This document shows, piece after piece, positions 25,996 through 34,375 of a DNA stretch of 34,823 nucleotides (the first letter of the stretch is position 1; each line of letters begins with the position of its first letter). The notes under the pieces are model-generated. The model was given only the letters and a program-made list of their open reading frames with translations, did no database searches and was not told where the DNA came from. The position numbers were made by a program, and so were the translations under genes. Origin of the DNA: Gammaproteobacteria bacterium (lineage in GTDB: Bacteria; Pseudomonadota; Gammaproteobacteria; Pseudomonadales; Azotimanducaceae). Location of the stretch: contig JAJFKA010000155.1 in NCBI GenBank assembly GCA_021773555.1, forward strand, positions 1-34,823. The letters run 5' to 3'.

Positions 25996-27728
25996 ATGAC
26001 ACATCGATTGATTCTGGCGCTGCTGCTCGTCTTCGGTGGAAGTTTTCTTGCAGCTTATGTGCAGAGGGGGGCGGCGAAATCGTCGTGCGAGATGTTCGTT
26101 TCATGGGCGCAGCAGGTAACCAGTTAAGCGCATTGTTATATATTCCGGCGGTTGCCACCGCGGAGACACCGCAGCCTGCGGTGCTGGCTGTGCACGGTTA
26201 CATCAACTCACGTGAAACCCAGTCAGGATTTGCGATTGAACTGGCGCGCCGGGGATTTGTCGTGCTGGCACTCGATCAGACCGGCCATGGTTATTCCGAT
26301 CCACCAGCATTCAGCCATGGATTTGGTGGGCCGGATGGACTTCGGTACCTGCAAACACTGGCATTTGTGGATGCGTCCCGCATCGGTCTTGAGGGTCATT
26401 CCATGGGCGGCTGGAGCAGTCTGATGGCAGCCCAGGCAATGCCTGAGGGGTATGCAGCCATGGTGCTGGAAGGATCGTCAACGGGGACCTTTGGTACCGC
26501 GGTTGGGACCGAGGTCTTTCCTCGAAACCTGCTGCTGGTATTCAGTCTTTACGATGAATTTTCCCAGCTTATGTGGGGTGCACCCGTTCCCCGGGATATC
26601 AGAGATACCGAGAAGCTAAAGTCATTGTTCGGCACAAACCAAAGCGTTGTCAGTGGCCGAGTCTACGGTGATATTGAGGCGGGAACCGCGCGAAAGCTGG
26701 CAACACCGGCAGTCACTCATCCAGGGGATCATCTATCCCGTGAAGCTATCGGTGAGGCGGTGGACTGGCTGCAACATATACTTGGACCCAGTCAGCCGCT
26801 CGCATCAAATGATCAGTTGTGGTTCTGGAAGGAGCTTGGCACCCTTGTTGCGCTGGCAGGATTATTCATTCTGGTTTTTCCGCTGGGTAATATGTTCCTC
26901 GCGAGCACGATGCTATCCGTCCTGAAAGGGCCGGTGCCGGCCAATCGAGGGCTCACAGGCAGGCGCTGGCTTACCTCAGCGGTGCTCACCGGGTTGATCC
27001 CGATCCTCACGTTTTTCCCCTTGCAGGCATCAGCTGAACTGTGGTTTCCGGCGAATGGATTGCTGGGTCAGTCGATTACCAACGGGGTTGTCTTATGGCT
27101 TATCGGCAACGCTCTGGTCAGTGCTGCGTTGTTCTCTTTGTGGCTGAAGTTTGGAGACGGCGTTATTGGAAACAGGGACCAGTGCGGTCTGGGCGGGATC
27201 AGAGAGTTCGGTCATTCGCTGTTACTTGCCGTTGGCGTGGTGGGAAGCCTCTACATCCTTGCTGCTATTGTCGATTTTTTGTTTCTGACTGATTTCCGAT
27301 TCTGGGTCGTCGCTTTGAAGCTGATGTCAAAAGCCCAGTTCTATCAGTTTCTGGTTTATCTGCCTTTTTTTATCGGATTCTTCATCATTCTCGATGTGGT
27401 TTTACATACCCAGCTTCGCCTCCGTGCAAAAACGGTGGCGGAAGCGATGTGCGTGAATGCCGTGATCCTCGCCCTGGGTTTCGTTGCGTTGTTAGTGGTC
27501 CAGTACGTTCCGCTATTCCTTGGCGGCACTCTGGCGCTCGCGTCTCAGCCATTGCTGACGATTGTCGCGATTCAGTTTGTGCCACTGATGATCCTCGTCG
27601 GTTGTATTTCAACCTGGTTCTTTTATCGGACCGGCAGTGTTTATCCTGGCGCTTTGACTAACGGCCTGCTGATTACCTGGTACATTGTGGCCGGGCAGGC
27701 AACGCAGGTCGTCCCGGTGTTGAGTTAA
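25996..27728 (+). CDS. Alpha/beta hydrolase with membrane domain, frameshifted
   Basis: The gene appears split by a -1 shift. The first frame begins at ATG 25996 with a signal-like helix (THRLILALLLVFGGSFLAAY). At a run of six G (26066-26071) the coding frame moves, and the second frame (first start GTG 26085) continues GEIVVRDVRFMGAAGNQLSA to base 27728. One more G would restore a single frame of 578 residues. The first part is an alpha/beta hydrolase (GHSMGG nucleophile Ser near 136, HPGDHLS probable His). The C-terminal half has about seven to eight membrane helices. It may be an esterase/acyltransferase-like membrane enzyme, substrate unknown. A sequencing error, a real mutation, or use of the GTG start are all possible. 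Confidence 0.75.
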
Positions 27729-27779
27729 CGAGGAGGTGAGCGCTGCAAGCTTTCAGATGGTGAAAAGGCGATGAATCCG

Positions 27780-28151
27780 CTATTCGAGATAGAGCGTCAG
27801 CTGATTTTTTGGTTTACGACGCAGCAGACCGCGCTTTTGCAATCGCGGTGAGAGTGATTCATCAAACTCCCGTTGTATCAACATAACTAACTGCAGCGCC
27901 TTTTCCCGCTCAGCTTTGTCGTAGTAGTGAATTAGCCATGCGTTTTCTGCCGGAAATTTTTCCAGCAACTTTGACGCTTTAATCTCGCCACCTGCACTGG
28001 CGATTTCGACCTCAATCTCCCGCACATCACCAATGCGCGAAGTGGCGTAGTAAATCGCGACTGGCGTGCCATCAAGAAATTTATCTTCTGCTGTAGCGAG
28101 GGCAGGTAACAAAGGTATGCAGACTAAAATCGTCGCGATGAATTTATTCAT
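27780..28151 (-). CDS. Small exported hypothetical protein
   Basis: A 123-residue protein with a clear signal peptide (residues 1-21, MNKFIATILVCIPLLPALATA) and a basic, helical C-terminus. The mature part starts EDKFLDGTPVAIYYATSRIG and ends in a Lys/Arg-rich stretch before NQLTLYLE. No family motif is recognised and no cysteines are in the mature region. It is a single gene, convergent with the membrane hydrolase, with AGGAAA upstream of the start. Its function cannot be inferred from context. Confidence 0.6.
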   Translation of the reverse strand: MNKFIATILVCIPLLPALATAEDKFLDGTPVAIYYATSRIGDVREIEVEIASAGGEIKASKLLEKFPAENAWLIHYYDKAEREKALQLVMLIQREFDESLSPRLQKRGLLRRKPKNQLTLYLE

Positions 28152-28246
28152 GAGGGCGCTGTTTCCTGATCAGGAATTCACTTTAGGATGATGCATTGTG
28201 CCGGATTGCCTGCAGTGATGCCATGTCGCCGACACCAACGGAAAAC

Positions 28247-29230
28247 TTATCCGGCAATTTCATCCGGCACCATGACAACCCTGCCAAACGCCTGCCGTGA
28301 TTCGATGAAGGCATGTGCTTGTTCCGCTTCGGATAATCGATAAGTCCTGTCGATGACGACCTGAAGTTCACCCCGGCCGACCTCCTCGATCAGGCGATCC
28401 ACATTGGCCCGGGCGCGAACGCCGTTTAACATGAGCTCGGCACCCTGATAGTAGCTGACATAGGTTTTGTTCTGCCCCGCCATCACTGAAAAGTCTGGTT
28501 TGTAGCTATCCCGGCCAACGCCGCCCATGGCGATGATTCGTCCCCGGTAGGCAGCGCAAGCCAGACTCTGTTCCAGATTTTTACCGCCGACAGAGTCGAT
28601 TATCAGATCTGGTCCTTTGCCGTCGGTTAATTCCCGCGCGGCTGCGGCGAAATCGACCTCGGTATAGTTGATACCGGCATCGAGTCCATAGTCGTTGAGC
28701 CGGTTAATACGATCCGTGGATGAAGCAGTTGCCAGCACAATGGCACCAGCACGCTTCGCGAGTTGGATACCGGCCAGACCGGTGCCGCTGGCACCGGCAT
28801 GGATCAATACCGTCTCACCGGCCGTTAACCGGCCGAATTCGAACAGGCAGTCGTCCGCAGTACCAAATGGAATCGGGATGCAGGCAGCAACATTGAGTGA
28901 CATGTCGTCCGGGATCGGCCAGGCTGAACGTGAATTGACAGAACGCAGACTGGCGTGAGAGCCGCCGTTATCGGCCGTCGTCACGCGCTGGCCGACAAAT
29001 CGGTCTTTTACTTCATTACCCACTTCCCTGATTATCCCGGCGGCAAGATAGCCTCCGCAATGCGGTGCTGGCCCGGCAGGTCCGGCACTGCGGGCGAGTA
29101 CGTCGCCGCCCTCAATACTGATTGCGTGGACTTCCACGAGTACATTTCTGGGCCCGCATTCCGGGTCAGGCACATCTTCGTAGCGAAGCACGTCAGGTGC
29201 ACCGCCAGTGTAGTAAACAGCTGCTTTCAT
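28247..29230 (-). CDS. Quinone oxidoreductase-type (zinc-free MDR) protein
   Basis: A 327-residue member of the medium-chain dehydrogenase/reductase family, QOR branch, expected to reduce quinones or enones with NADPH in the cytosol. The N-terminus MKAAVYYTGGAPDVLRYEDV and the nucleotide-binding turn HAGASGTGLAGIQLAKRAGA are typical. There is no structural-zinc Cys cluster, which fits the zinc-free branch. Start supported by AGGAG 7 bases upstream. It is downstream of the chromene-carboxylate isomerase gene with 49 bases between, probably one operon, pointing to a shared aromatic or lipid-degradation route (inference). Confidence 0.88.
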   Translation of the reverse strand: MKAAVYYTGGAPDVLRYEDVPDPECGPRNVLVEVHAISIEGGDVLARSAGPAGPAPHCGGYLAAGIIREVGNEVKDRFVGQRVTTADNGGSHASLRSVNSRSAWPIPDDMSLNVAACIPIPFGTADDCLFEFGRLTAGETVLIHAGASGTGLAGIQLAKRAGAIVLATASSTDRINRLNDYGLDAGINYTEVDFAAAARELTDGKGPDLIIDSVGGKNLEQSLACAAYRGRIIAMGGVGRDSYKPDFSVMAGQNKTYVSYYQGAELMLNGVRARANVDRLIEEVGRGELQVVIDRTYRLSEAEQAHAFIESRQAFGRVVMVPDEIAG

Positions 29231-29279
29231 CGTTGCTCTCCTTTATCTCTGTCGGGTACTTGTCTTTAGAATCCTGGTT

Positions 29280-29888
29280 TCAGTCGGTCGCCCGAAGTAT
29301 TGCTTCTTCAACGTCAACCAGTTTGTCCTTGCCAAAATAGATTGCGCCGTCCACAAAAAATGTAGGCGAGCCGAACGCACCCATCTCAACCGATCGGTTG
29401 GTATTGTCAATTAATTGTTGTTTGACGGCAGGATCCTGACAACCATCCAGGATATCTGCAGATGGTAATCCTGATTCTTCGAAGGCCGCCTGGATGACAT
29501 CGAGTTCGTCCATTTTCCTGGGGTTGCCCCACATATGTCGATAGACCTCATTCACATAGTGTTCAAATATTCCTGCGCTCTGAGCGAAAACCGCACCGCG
29601 CATTATCTGGAGCGTGTTGACAGGAAAGAATGGGTTTCGCTCGTACAGTGTAATGCCGTGCTTTTTAATGAATCGCTCGGTTTCAATGCCGGTGTATTCG
29701 CCCTTGTTCTTGATCCCCTGGAGGGAAACAGCCGGTGAAACATTGTTGGTGGCTTTGAAGACACCCCCGATCAGGACTGGAATATATTCAAATTTGACGC
29801 TCGTGCGCGCCTCAATAGCCGGTATCACCAGGTGGCTGAGATAGGCATTTGGGCTGCCAAAATCGAAATGGAATTCGGTAGTCATCAT
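29280..29888 (-). CDS. 2-Hydroxychromene-2-carboxylate isomerase / DsbA-family protein
   Basis: A 202-residue kappa-class GST/DsbA-like protein. FDFGSPNAY holds the catalytic Ser (Ser12) of the HCCA isomerase group, in place of the CxxC of true DsbA. GAFGSPTFFVDGAIYFGKD is the conserved cis-Pro region of the thioredoxin fold near the C-terminus. Family members isomerise 2-hydroxychromene-2-carboxylate in naphthalene degradation using glutathione, but many homologues have other substrates, and no naphthalene genes are visible here. Two starts (29888 and 29885) are possible; AGGA precedes them. It is the first gene of a likely operon with the quinone reductase and divergent from the crotonase. 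Confidence 0.85.
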   Translation of the reverse strand: MMTTEFHFDFGSPNAYLSHLVIPAIEARTSVKFEYIPVLIGGVFKATNNVSPAVSLQGIKNKGEYTGIETERFIKKHGITLYERNPFFPVNTLQIMRGAVFAQSAGIFEHYVNEVYRHMWGNPRKMDELDVIQAAFEESGLPSADILDGCQDPAVKQQLIDNTNRSVEMGAFGSPTFFVDGAIYFGKDKLVDVEEAILRATD

Positions 29889-30019
29889 TTTATCCTGCGT
29901 ATTTGTGACTTATGGATCACCTGGGTGTACAACCGCGCAACAAGTTTTATTATGCAACTCTTTCGTAATCAGAATATATAGAAAGTACACAATACACACT
30001 TTTGTCGAGATGAGATCTT

Positions 30020-30829
30020 ATGGAAATCCTGGATACGGGTACAAGTGAACTGCTTTGTGAGGTGGAACGCAGAGTTGCCACTGTTACGCTGAATAAACCC
30101 GAGAAGAAGAATGCGCTGGGAGATATTCTGACACCGGCACTGCGAGAAATACTGCTGGTGCTGGAACGCAGGCAGGATGTTGGTTGCGTCATGCTGACGG
30201 GTAGTGGTGATGCATTCTGTTCCGGTGGGGATGTCAGTGGCATGGGCGGTTCGAGTCCCCGGTCCGAAAGTGAGCACGAACGCGTCGTCGAACTGACCCG
30301 GCGCCAGGAAGCACTCACCCTAAGGCTATTTGAACTGTCGAAACCAACCATCGCAGCATTGCCAGGGGCGGCGGCAGGGGCGGGGTTGTCAATTGCGCTT
30401 GCCTGTGATCTCCGCATTGCCTCGGCCAATGCCTTCGTCACCACGGCTTTCGCCAACATCGGATTATCCGGTGATTATGGCGCGAGTTGGTTCTTGCCCA
30501 GGCTGATTGGCCTGTCCCGCGCCAAACAGATGTTCCTGACCTCTGAACGTATTGGTGCCGAGCGTGCTCGCGATATGGGACTATTCAATGAAGTGTTTCC
30601 GCAGGATTCATTTCGGGAGGATGCGTTCACTTATGCTGCCAGGATCGCCAACGGTCCAGCAGTGGCGCTTGGATTGATGAAAAAGAATCTGAACCGCGGT
30701 ATGGACCAGGCCTTGTCCGCTTCGCTGGCAATGGAAGCCCAGCACATGGTGAGTTCGGGGGCTAGTGGTGAGGCTGCTGAAGCGATAGCCGCATTTATGG
30801 AGAAACGGCCGCCGGTCTTTCATGACTGA
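30020..30829 (+). CDS. Enoyl-CoA hydratase/isomerase (crotonase) family protein
   Basis: A 269-residue crotonase-fold protein. The oxyanion-hole motifs are present: AFCSGGDVSGM and PGAAAGAGLSIALACDLRI. The two hydratase Glu are not: the first is Ser124 (GAGLS) and the second lies in a segment reading IGLSGDYGASWFLPRLIG, which resembles the PaaG-type GLxPDxG region with Asp152. So an isomerase, or another acyl-CoA reaction, is more likely than hydration. Start at ATG 30020 with a purine-rich GAGATGAG upstream. It is divergent from the chromene-carboxylate isomerase gene, in a catabolic-looking cluster. Confidence 0.88.
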   Translation: MEILDTGTSELLCEVERRVATVTLNKPEKKNALGDILTPALREILLVLERRQDVGCVMLTGSGDAFCSGGDVSGMGGSSPRSESEHERVVELTRRQEALTLRLFELSKPTIAALPGAAAGAGLSIALACDLRIASANAFVTTAFANIGLSGDYGASWFLPRLIGLSRAKQMFLTSERIGAERARDMGLFNEVFPQDSFREDAFTYAARIANGPAVALGLMKKNLNRGMDQALSASLAMEAQHMVSSGASGEAAEAIAAFMEKRPPVFHD

Positions 30830-30951
30830 TTGATGATCAGCTACCGGTTCCTTGCGTGACTAGCTCGCTCTGCACCGTGGCCGGATTGCCTCGTTTACAG
30901 TTGTCCCGGGGGTTGTTACTGTTGACCAATTCAACTAGTTGGGAGCCAGAT

Positions 30952-31362
30952 ATGGCTGATCTCACCGGGCAGTGTCTATGCGGCAGTGTGAAATACAAAT
31001 TGACGAGCGAGCTGTTGATGTCGGGCGTCTGTCATTGCAAAAACTGTCAGCGGCAGGCTGGCTCTGCATTCTCAACCATTGCAGGTGTCGCAAGCACCGG
31101 GCTTTCGTTCACCGAGGGCGAGCCAAAACTCTACGAGGATAGCGACACCGCAAGTGGCGGTACGGTTCAGAGGTTTTTTTGTGGAGCCTGCGGGTCGCCA
31201 CTTTATTCCAGGGTCCCCGGTAATCCAGATGTCGTCTACCTGAAGACCGGCACGCTGGATGATACCGGTGATTTTGTCCCGCAGTTCCAGGTCTGGTGTG
31301 ACAGTAAGCAAAACTGGGTCGAACTCGCAGAAGGCGTGCCTGCGATGGCAAAGCAGTCATAG
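30952..31362 (+). CDS. GFA / CENP-V family zinc protein (copy 4)
   Basis: A 136-residue GFA-fold protein with a full ligand set: Cys8-x-Cys10-Gly, Cys27-x-Cys29-x-x-Cys32 and Cys77-x-x-Cys80-Gly-Ser. The later PDVVYLKTGTLDD strand is a typical feature of the family, and is also in copy 3 (LGTLDDD). The ATG at 30952 is chosen because GGGAG lies upstream and the motif spacing is then standard; 32 extra upstream codons in frame have no ribosome site. It follows the crotonase gene by about 120 bases. Substrate unknown. Confidence 0.87.
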   Translation: MADLTGQCLCGSVKYKLTSELLMSGVCHCKNCQRQAGSAFSTIAGVASTGLSFTEGEPKLYEDSDTASGGTVQRFFCGACGSPLYSRVPGNPDVVYLKTGTLDDTGDFVPQFQVWCDSKQNWVELAEGVPAMAKQS

Positions 31363-31365
31363 CAA

Positions 31366-31385
31366 CGGAGGAACCGGCACCTCCG
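31366..31385. terminator. Hairpin between convergent genes
   Basis: CGGAGG (31366-31371) pairs with CCTCCG (31380-31385) around an 8-base loop, between the convergent GFA copy 4 and the split-barrel gene. No T-run follows, so terminator function is tentative. Confidence 0.35.
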
Positions 31386-31404
31386 CTCGAAGCCGCGCCG
31401 GATC

Positions 31405-31815
31405 TCAGTCTTCCAATTCATGCAGTTCGATGGGAATAGATCCCTCTCGGCTACCAAATACCGTTGCGAAGAACGTGTCTCCCCAGGTGTACTTCGCCTG
31501 CATCAATTCATTGATTGGTTTGTCCAGATCAGGGCGTTGGACGGTGCGATAGCGCTTTGTCACGTCACCTCTCGTGACCTGGACAGTATCGTTAGCAACT
31601 AGTCTGGAGAACCATCCGGAGCCATCAGCGCCGACCCGCAGGTACTGATATCCTTCGTAGTCCATGATCCACAAGCGCGTGATCACATGCTCGCCTTGTT
31701 CATTCCGGGTTTCGAGTTCGACCACTTCCACTCGTTCCGAGGCGAGGGTCTGGACCAGGCCAAAGCCCAGGCTCAAAGTAAGCAACGCTACGCCGATCCA
31801 GATGAGTATTTTCAT
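31405..31815 (-). CDS. Membrane-anchored split-barrel-like protein
   Basis: A 136-residue protein with one N-terminal hydrophobic segment (MKILIWIGVALLTLSLGFGL) that is a signal or anchor. The body, with VELETRNEQGEHVITRLWIM, YQYLRVGADGSGWFSRLVAN and YRTVQRPDLDKPINELMQAK, resembles the flavin-binding split beta-barrel of the F420/FMN nitroreductase-like (DUF385/DUF2255-type) proteins. No cofactor motif can be confirmed by eye. It is divergent from the MarR-P450 operon. The minus-strand promoter TTGACA-N16-TAAACT (31877-31850) overlaps the MarR-side repeats, so the same regulator probably controls it. Confidence 0.65.
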   Translation of the reverse strand: MKILIWIGVALLTLSLGFGLVQTLASERVEVVELETRNEQGEHVITRLWIMDYEGYQYLRVGADGSGWFSRLVANDTVQVTRGDVTKRYRTVQRPDLDKPINELMQAKYTWGDTFFATVFGSREGSIPIELHELED

Positions 31816-31831
31816 TCGAGGGTTCCGTATT

Positions 31832-31877
31832 AATTGTTTAATATTAAATAGTTTAATGCTATACAGTTTAATGTCAA
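31832..31877. promoter_or_regulatory. MarR operator array and divergent promoters
   Basis: GTTTAAT occurs three times at exactly 15-bp spacing (31836, 31851, 31866). The first is part of the perfect palindrome TTTAATATTAAA (31837-31848). The minus-strand promoter TTGACA-N16-TAAACT (31877-31850) and a weak plus-strand TATACA -10 (31860-31865) lie within the array, so a protein bound here could block both directions. The likely binder is the MarR gene product at 31909 (inference). Confidence 0.55.
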
Positions 31878-31908
31878 ACTAAAAACAATTGACCTGGAAC
31901 CTGATGAC

Positions 31909-32376
31909 ATGATTCAAAAAGCCTCGCCGCAATCCGCTAATTATGAGTTGCTGTTCAGCTACTTCAATGAAATAGGCATTATTTCTCAACTATCCGGGTC
32001 CCTGTTTGAGCGAGCATTTCCCGATGGCCTAACCGCTTCGCAGTTTAGCGTGCTGAACTGGTTCGTTCGCGTTGATTCAGTTGCCACGCCAGGCAGACTT
32101 GCAGCCGCATTCCAGGTGACCAGGGGTGCGATGACCAATACGCTAAAGAAACTGAGTGCCAAAGGATTAATCACGATCGATACCGATCCGTCGAATGGAA
32201 GGAGTAAGCTGGTTCACATGACGAAAAAAGGCGACACTTTAAGGACGCGAGCAATAGAGTGCACCTACCCTTTGATGGCTACATTTGTTGAAGAGTTTGA
32301 TATGGCCAGCATAAGCAGGCAGATGAAGGATATCAGGGCTGTTCGAGCCTTTCTGGATGAATCAAGAAATGGCTGA
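31909..32376 (+). CDS. MarR-family transcriptional regulator
   Basis: A 155-residue winged-helix regulator. The DNA-binding part spans about residues 45-110, with FQVTRGAMTNTLKKLSAKGL as recognition helix and ITIDTDPSNGRSKLVHMTKK as wing with the conserved Asp-Arg type motif. Dimer helices occupy both ends. It is the first gene of an operon with the P450, whose start is 16 bases downstream. The phased GTTTAAT repeats just upstream are its probable operator. MarR proteins are usually released by small aromatic or lipophilic ligands; the effector here could be the P450 substrate. Confidence 0.9.
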   Translation: MIQKASPQSANYELLFSYFNEIGIISQLSGSLFERAFPDGLTASQFSVLNWFVRVDSVATPGRLAAAFQVTRGAMTNTLKKLSAKGLITIDTDPSNGRSKLVHMTKKGDTLRTRAIECTYPLMATFVEEFDMASISRQMKDIRAVRAFLDESRNG

Positions 32377-32391
32377 CGAACAAGTAAGACG

Positions 32392-33753
32392 ATGCAAAGT
32401 TTAATTTATGCTGCCTTGTTAAAAGCGATTGGTGCCAGTCTGTGGTTGCTGCGTCGCATCGACCGGTTACGATTTGGTCGTCGCGTTCGCAGTGATGAAG
32501 CGTTCCGTCTCAGTCCCTACGAAAGTTACGAAAGCCTGCGTGCGCATGGAAACATTGTAAGATCCTACGCGAACCAGGGTTGGTTGGTGAACGGCTACGA
32601 GGAAGTGCAGCAGGTCTTGCTGGATCCTCGGTTCAGTAATGATCTGCGCCGTAATCGGTTTATCTTCAGCTTGCTTAAGGTTGCCTCGAACGGTCTCGAC
32701 ATCCCGCTGATTGAAAAGCCCGCGATGTTAAATCGGGATCGACCCGATCACACCCGCCTGCGCAAGCTGGTGGCAGGTGGATTTACCAACAATTATGTTC
32801 AGTCGCTCGCGCCGAAAATTCTGGCGCTGGTTGATGAAATGCTGAGTTCAGTCTCGCCAGGGGAATCGTTTGATCTGATCGCGACCCTGGCACAGCCACT
32901 CCCGGCCATGGTGATCGCCGAGATGATGGGAGTTCCTGAGCATGAACGACACCTTTTTCAGCGGTGGTCCGAGGAATTGACTGGTGCGACCATGATCGAC
33001 AATCCTGCGTTGATTGAGAAAGCAGCGCGGGCTGACAAAGCGATGCGTGATTATCTTGACCGACTGGTAACGGAGAAGGAGCGAAGTCCGGACCAGGGAT
33101 TTATCTCGGTACTACTTGGAATCCAGCAGGACAGCGACAAATTGTCCCGGGATGAGTTAATCTCCAACTGCATTTTGTTATTGACGGCTGGCCATGAAAC
33201 TACAACGCGGTTGATCGGTAATGGCTTGTACACTTTGCTGAAACACCCGCAACAACTTCAGGCACTGCGTGATGATCCAGCGTTGATCGATGGCGCCATC
33301 GAAGAAATGTTGCGTTTTGAGCCGCCGATTCAAATGACCATCCGCTTCGTAGCCGAGGACTTCCTTTTTTTTGGCCATCAGTTGCGCAAAAATCAGATGA
33401 TGATGGTTGGTATCGGCGCTGCCAACCGCGATCCAAAGTTCCATGCGAATGCCCAGCGATTTGATATCCATCGGAATCCCAATCGTCATATTGCCTTTGG
33501 TTATGGGATTCATTTGTGTCTCGGTATGGCGTTAGCACGTCTCGAGGCACGGATTGCATTCACCCGGTTGCTGGATAGGTTTACGACTTTAAGCCTTGCA
33601 GAAGAATCTCAGGAATGGGGTAGCAATCCATTTTTCCGCGGGCTTACTCGACTCGTCCTGTCGACATCAAGCCCTCAGGAATCAGCGACTGCCGCAGCGA
33701 CGACTGCCGCAGTGACGACTGCCGCAGTGACGACTGGCGACCGTACCAGCTAA
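32392..33753 (+). CDS. Cytochrome P450
   Basis: A 453-residue bacterial class-I-type P450 monooxygenase. AGHETTT is the I-helix oxygen-activation motif, EEMLRFEPP contains the ExxR of helix K, and FGYGIHLCLG is the heme-binding loop with axial Cys376. The N-terminus has a mildly hydrophobic stretch but no clear anchor. It needs a ferredoxin and reductase, neither of which is in the window. The C-terminal 20 residues (Ala/Thr/Val-rich) come from a 15-bp tandem repeat at 33687-33731 and are not part of the fold. It is co-transcribed with MarR. The substrate, likely a hydrophobic carbon compound, is unknown. Confidence 0.93.
   Translation: MQSLIYAALLKAIGASLWLLRRIDRLRFGRRVRSDEAFRLSPYESYESLRAHGNIVRSYANQGWLVNGYEEVQQVLLDPRFSNDLRRNRFIFSLLKVASNGLDIPLIEKPAMLNRDRPDHTRLRKLVAGGFTNNYVQSLAPKILALVDEMLSSVSPGESFDLIATLAQPLPAMVIAEMMGVPEHERHLFQRWSEELTGATMIDNPALIEKAARADKAMRDYLDRLVTEKERSPDQGFISVLLGIQQDSDKLSRDELISNCILLLTAGHETTTRLIGNGLYTLLKHPQQLQALRDDPALIDGAIEEMLRFEPPIQMTIRFVAEDFLFFGHQLRKNQMMMVGIGAANRDPKFHANAQRFDIHRNPNRHIAFGYGIHLCLGMALARLEARIAFTRLLDRFTTLSLAEESQEWGSNPFFRGLTRLVLSTSSPQESATAAATTAAVTTAAVTTGDRTS
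33687..33731 (+). repeat. 15-bp tandem repeat in the P450 C-terminus
   Basis: Three units of GACTGCCGCAGYGAC in tandem (Y is C in the first and T in the next two) with a partial fourth. Being a multiple of three, it only lengthens an Ala/Thr/Val tail. Near-perfect copies mean it is recent and probably variable between strains. Confidence 0.85.
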
Positions 33754-34042
33754 AGCTCATGGGGTCAGGCGCAGATATCCCGGCGATGAGGGGCTTGTTC
33801 CACTGGAGTCTCCGCTCTGTTTGGAAAACAGCATACCTGCGCGCCTGTGTTGTTGCCTGCCGCGACTTTACGTGAGTCCGTCGCCGTCAACTCCGGGCTA
33901 TTGTCTAAATTTTGTCCAGTGGTGGAGGCGTCAGTGGCCTGCTCCCGGTCGTCATTATCGTGTGTCAAAAGCGCACGCTGGGGCTTGCTGGCTGTTGAGG
34001 TCACAAGCGCATTTCGAAACTGTCGCAATTTTAGAAAGAACA
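33754..34042. other. Gap between P450 and holin-like gene
   Basis: Convergent genes end on both sides. Open frames on both strands overlap here without family motifs or ribosome sites. I see no strong terminator hairpin. Confidence 0.4.
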
Positions 34043-34375
34043 TTAGAAAACCCATCCAAGTAAGGTGTCGCTGATTGTGATGATCAAGGCAGCGACGAAT
34101 GTGGTACCGATGTCTTCAATCTCGAAATCATCAACGAGTTGGTCGGTGAGCCACAGCAGGAACGTATTGATAAAGAACAGGAAGATTCCCACTGTGATGA
34201 TGATGAACGGTATAGACAGGAGCTTAAGTACGGTGCCCAGGGTGATGTTGATCAGACCATAGACGATGGCCACAATGATCGCTGTGGAGAAGTCTTCAAC
34301 ATGGATACCCGGTGCGATTTTTGGCAGGTTGTAGATGACAACGCCAAGCAAGGTGAGGTGCAAAATGAGGTCCAT
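34043..34375 (-). CDS. Phage-holin superfamily IV (YvlD-like) membrane protein
   Basis: A 110-residue membrane protein with four hydrophobic segments. The sequence LLGVVIYNLPKIAPGIHVED, then AIVYGLINITLGTVLKLLSI and GIFLFFINTFLLWLTDQLVD, has the pattern of the mycobacterial 4TM/YvlD holin-superfamily proteins. Despite the name these are mostly chromosomal, not phage, genes of unknown role, and no phage gene is nearby. The ATG at 34375 has AAGGA 7 bases upstream; seven more in-frame codons upstream carry no ribosome site. Single gene, minus strand. Confidence 0.82.
   Translation of the reverse strand: MDLILHLTLLGVVIYNLPKIAPGIHVEDFSTAIIVAIVYGLINITLGTVLKLLSIPFIIITVGIFLFFINTFLLWLTDQLVDDFEIEDIGTTFVAALIITISDTLLGWVF

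Noticed and set aside
26062-26075. Programmed -1 ribosomal frameshift
   Set aside because: The six-G run does not make a standard X-XXY-YYZ slip site in the zero frame and I see no downstream pseudoknot; an indel or sequencing error is simpler, though not excluded.
33687-33731. CRISPR-like repeat
   Set aside because: Contiguous 15-bp units without spacers inside a coding sequence.
34043-34375. Prophage indicator because of holin-family name
   Set aside because: YvlD/4TM superfamily proteins are common chromosomal genes and no lysis, capsid or integrase gene is nearby.
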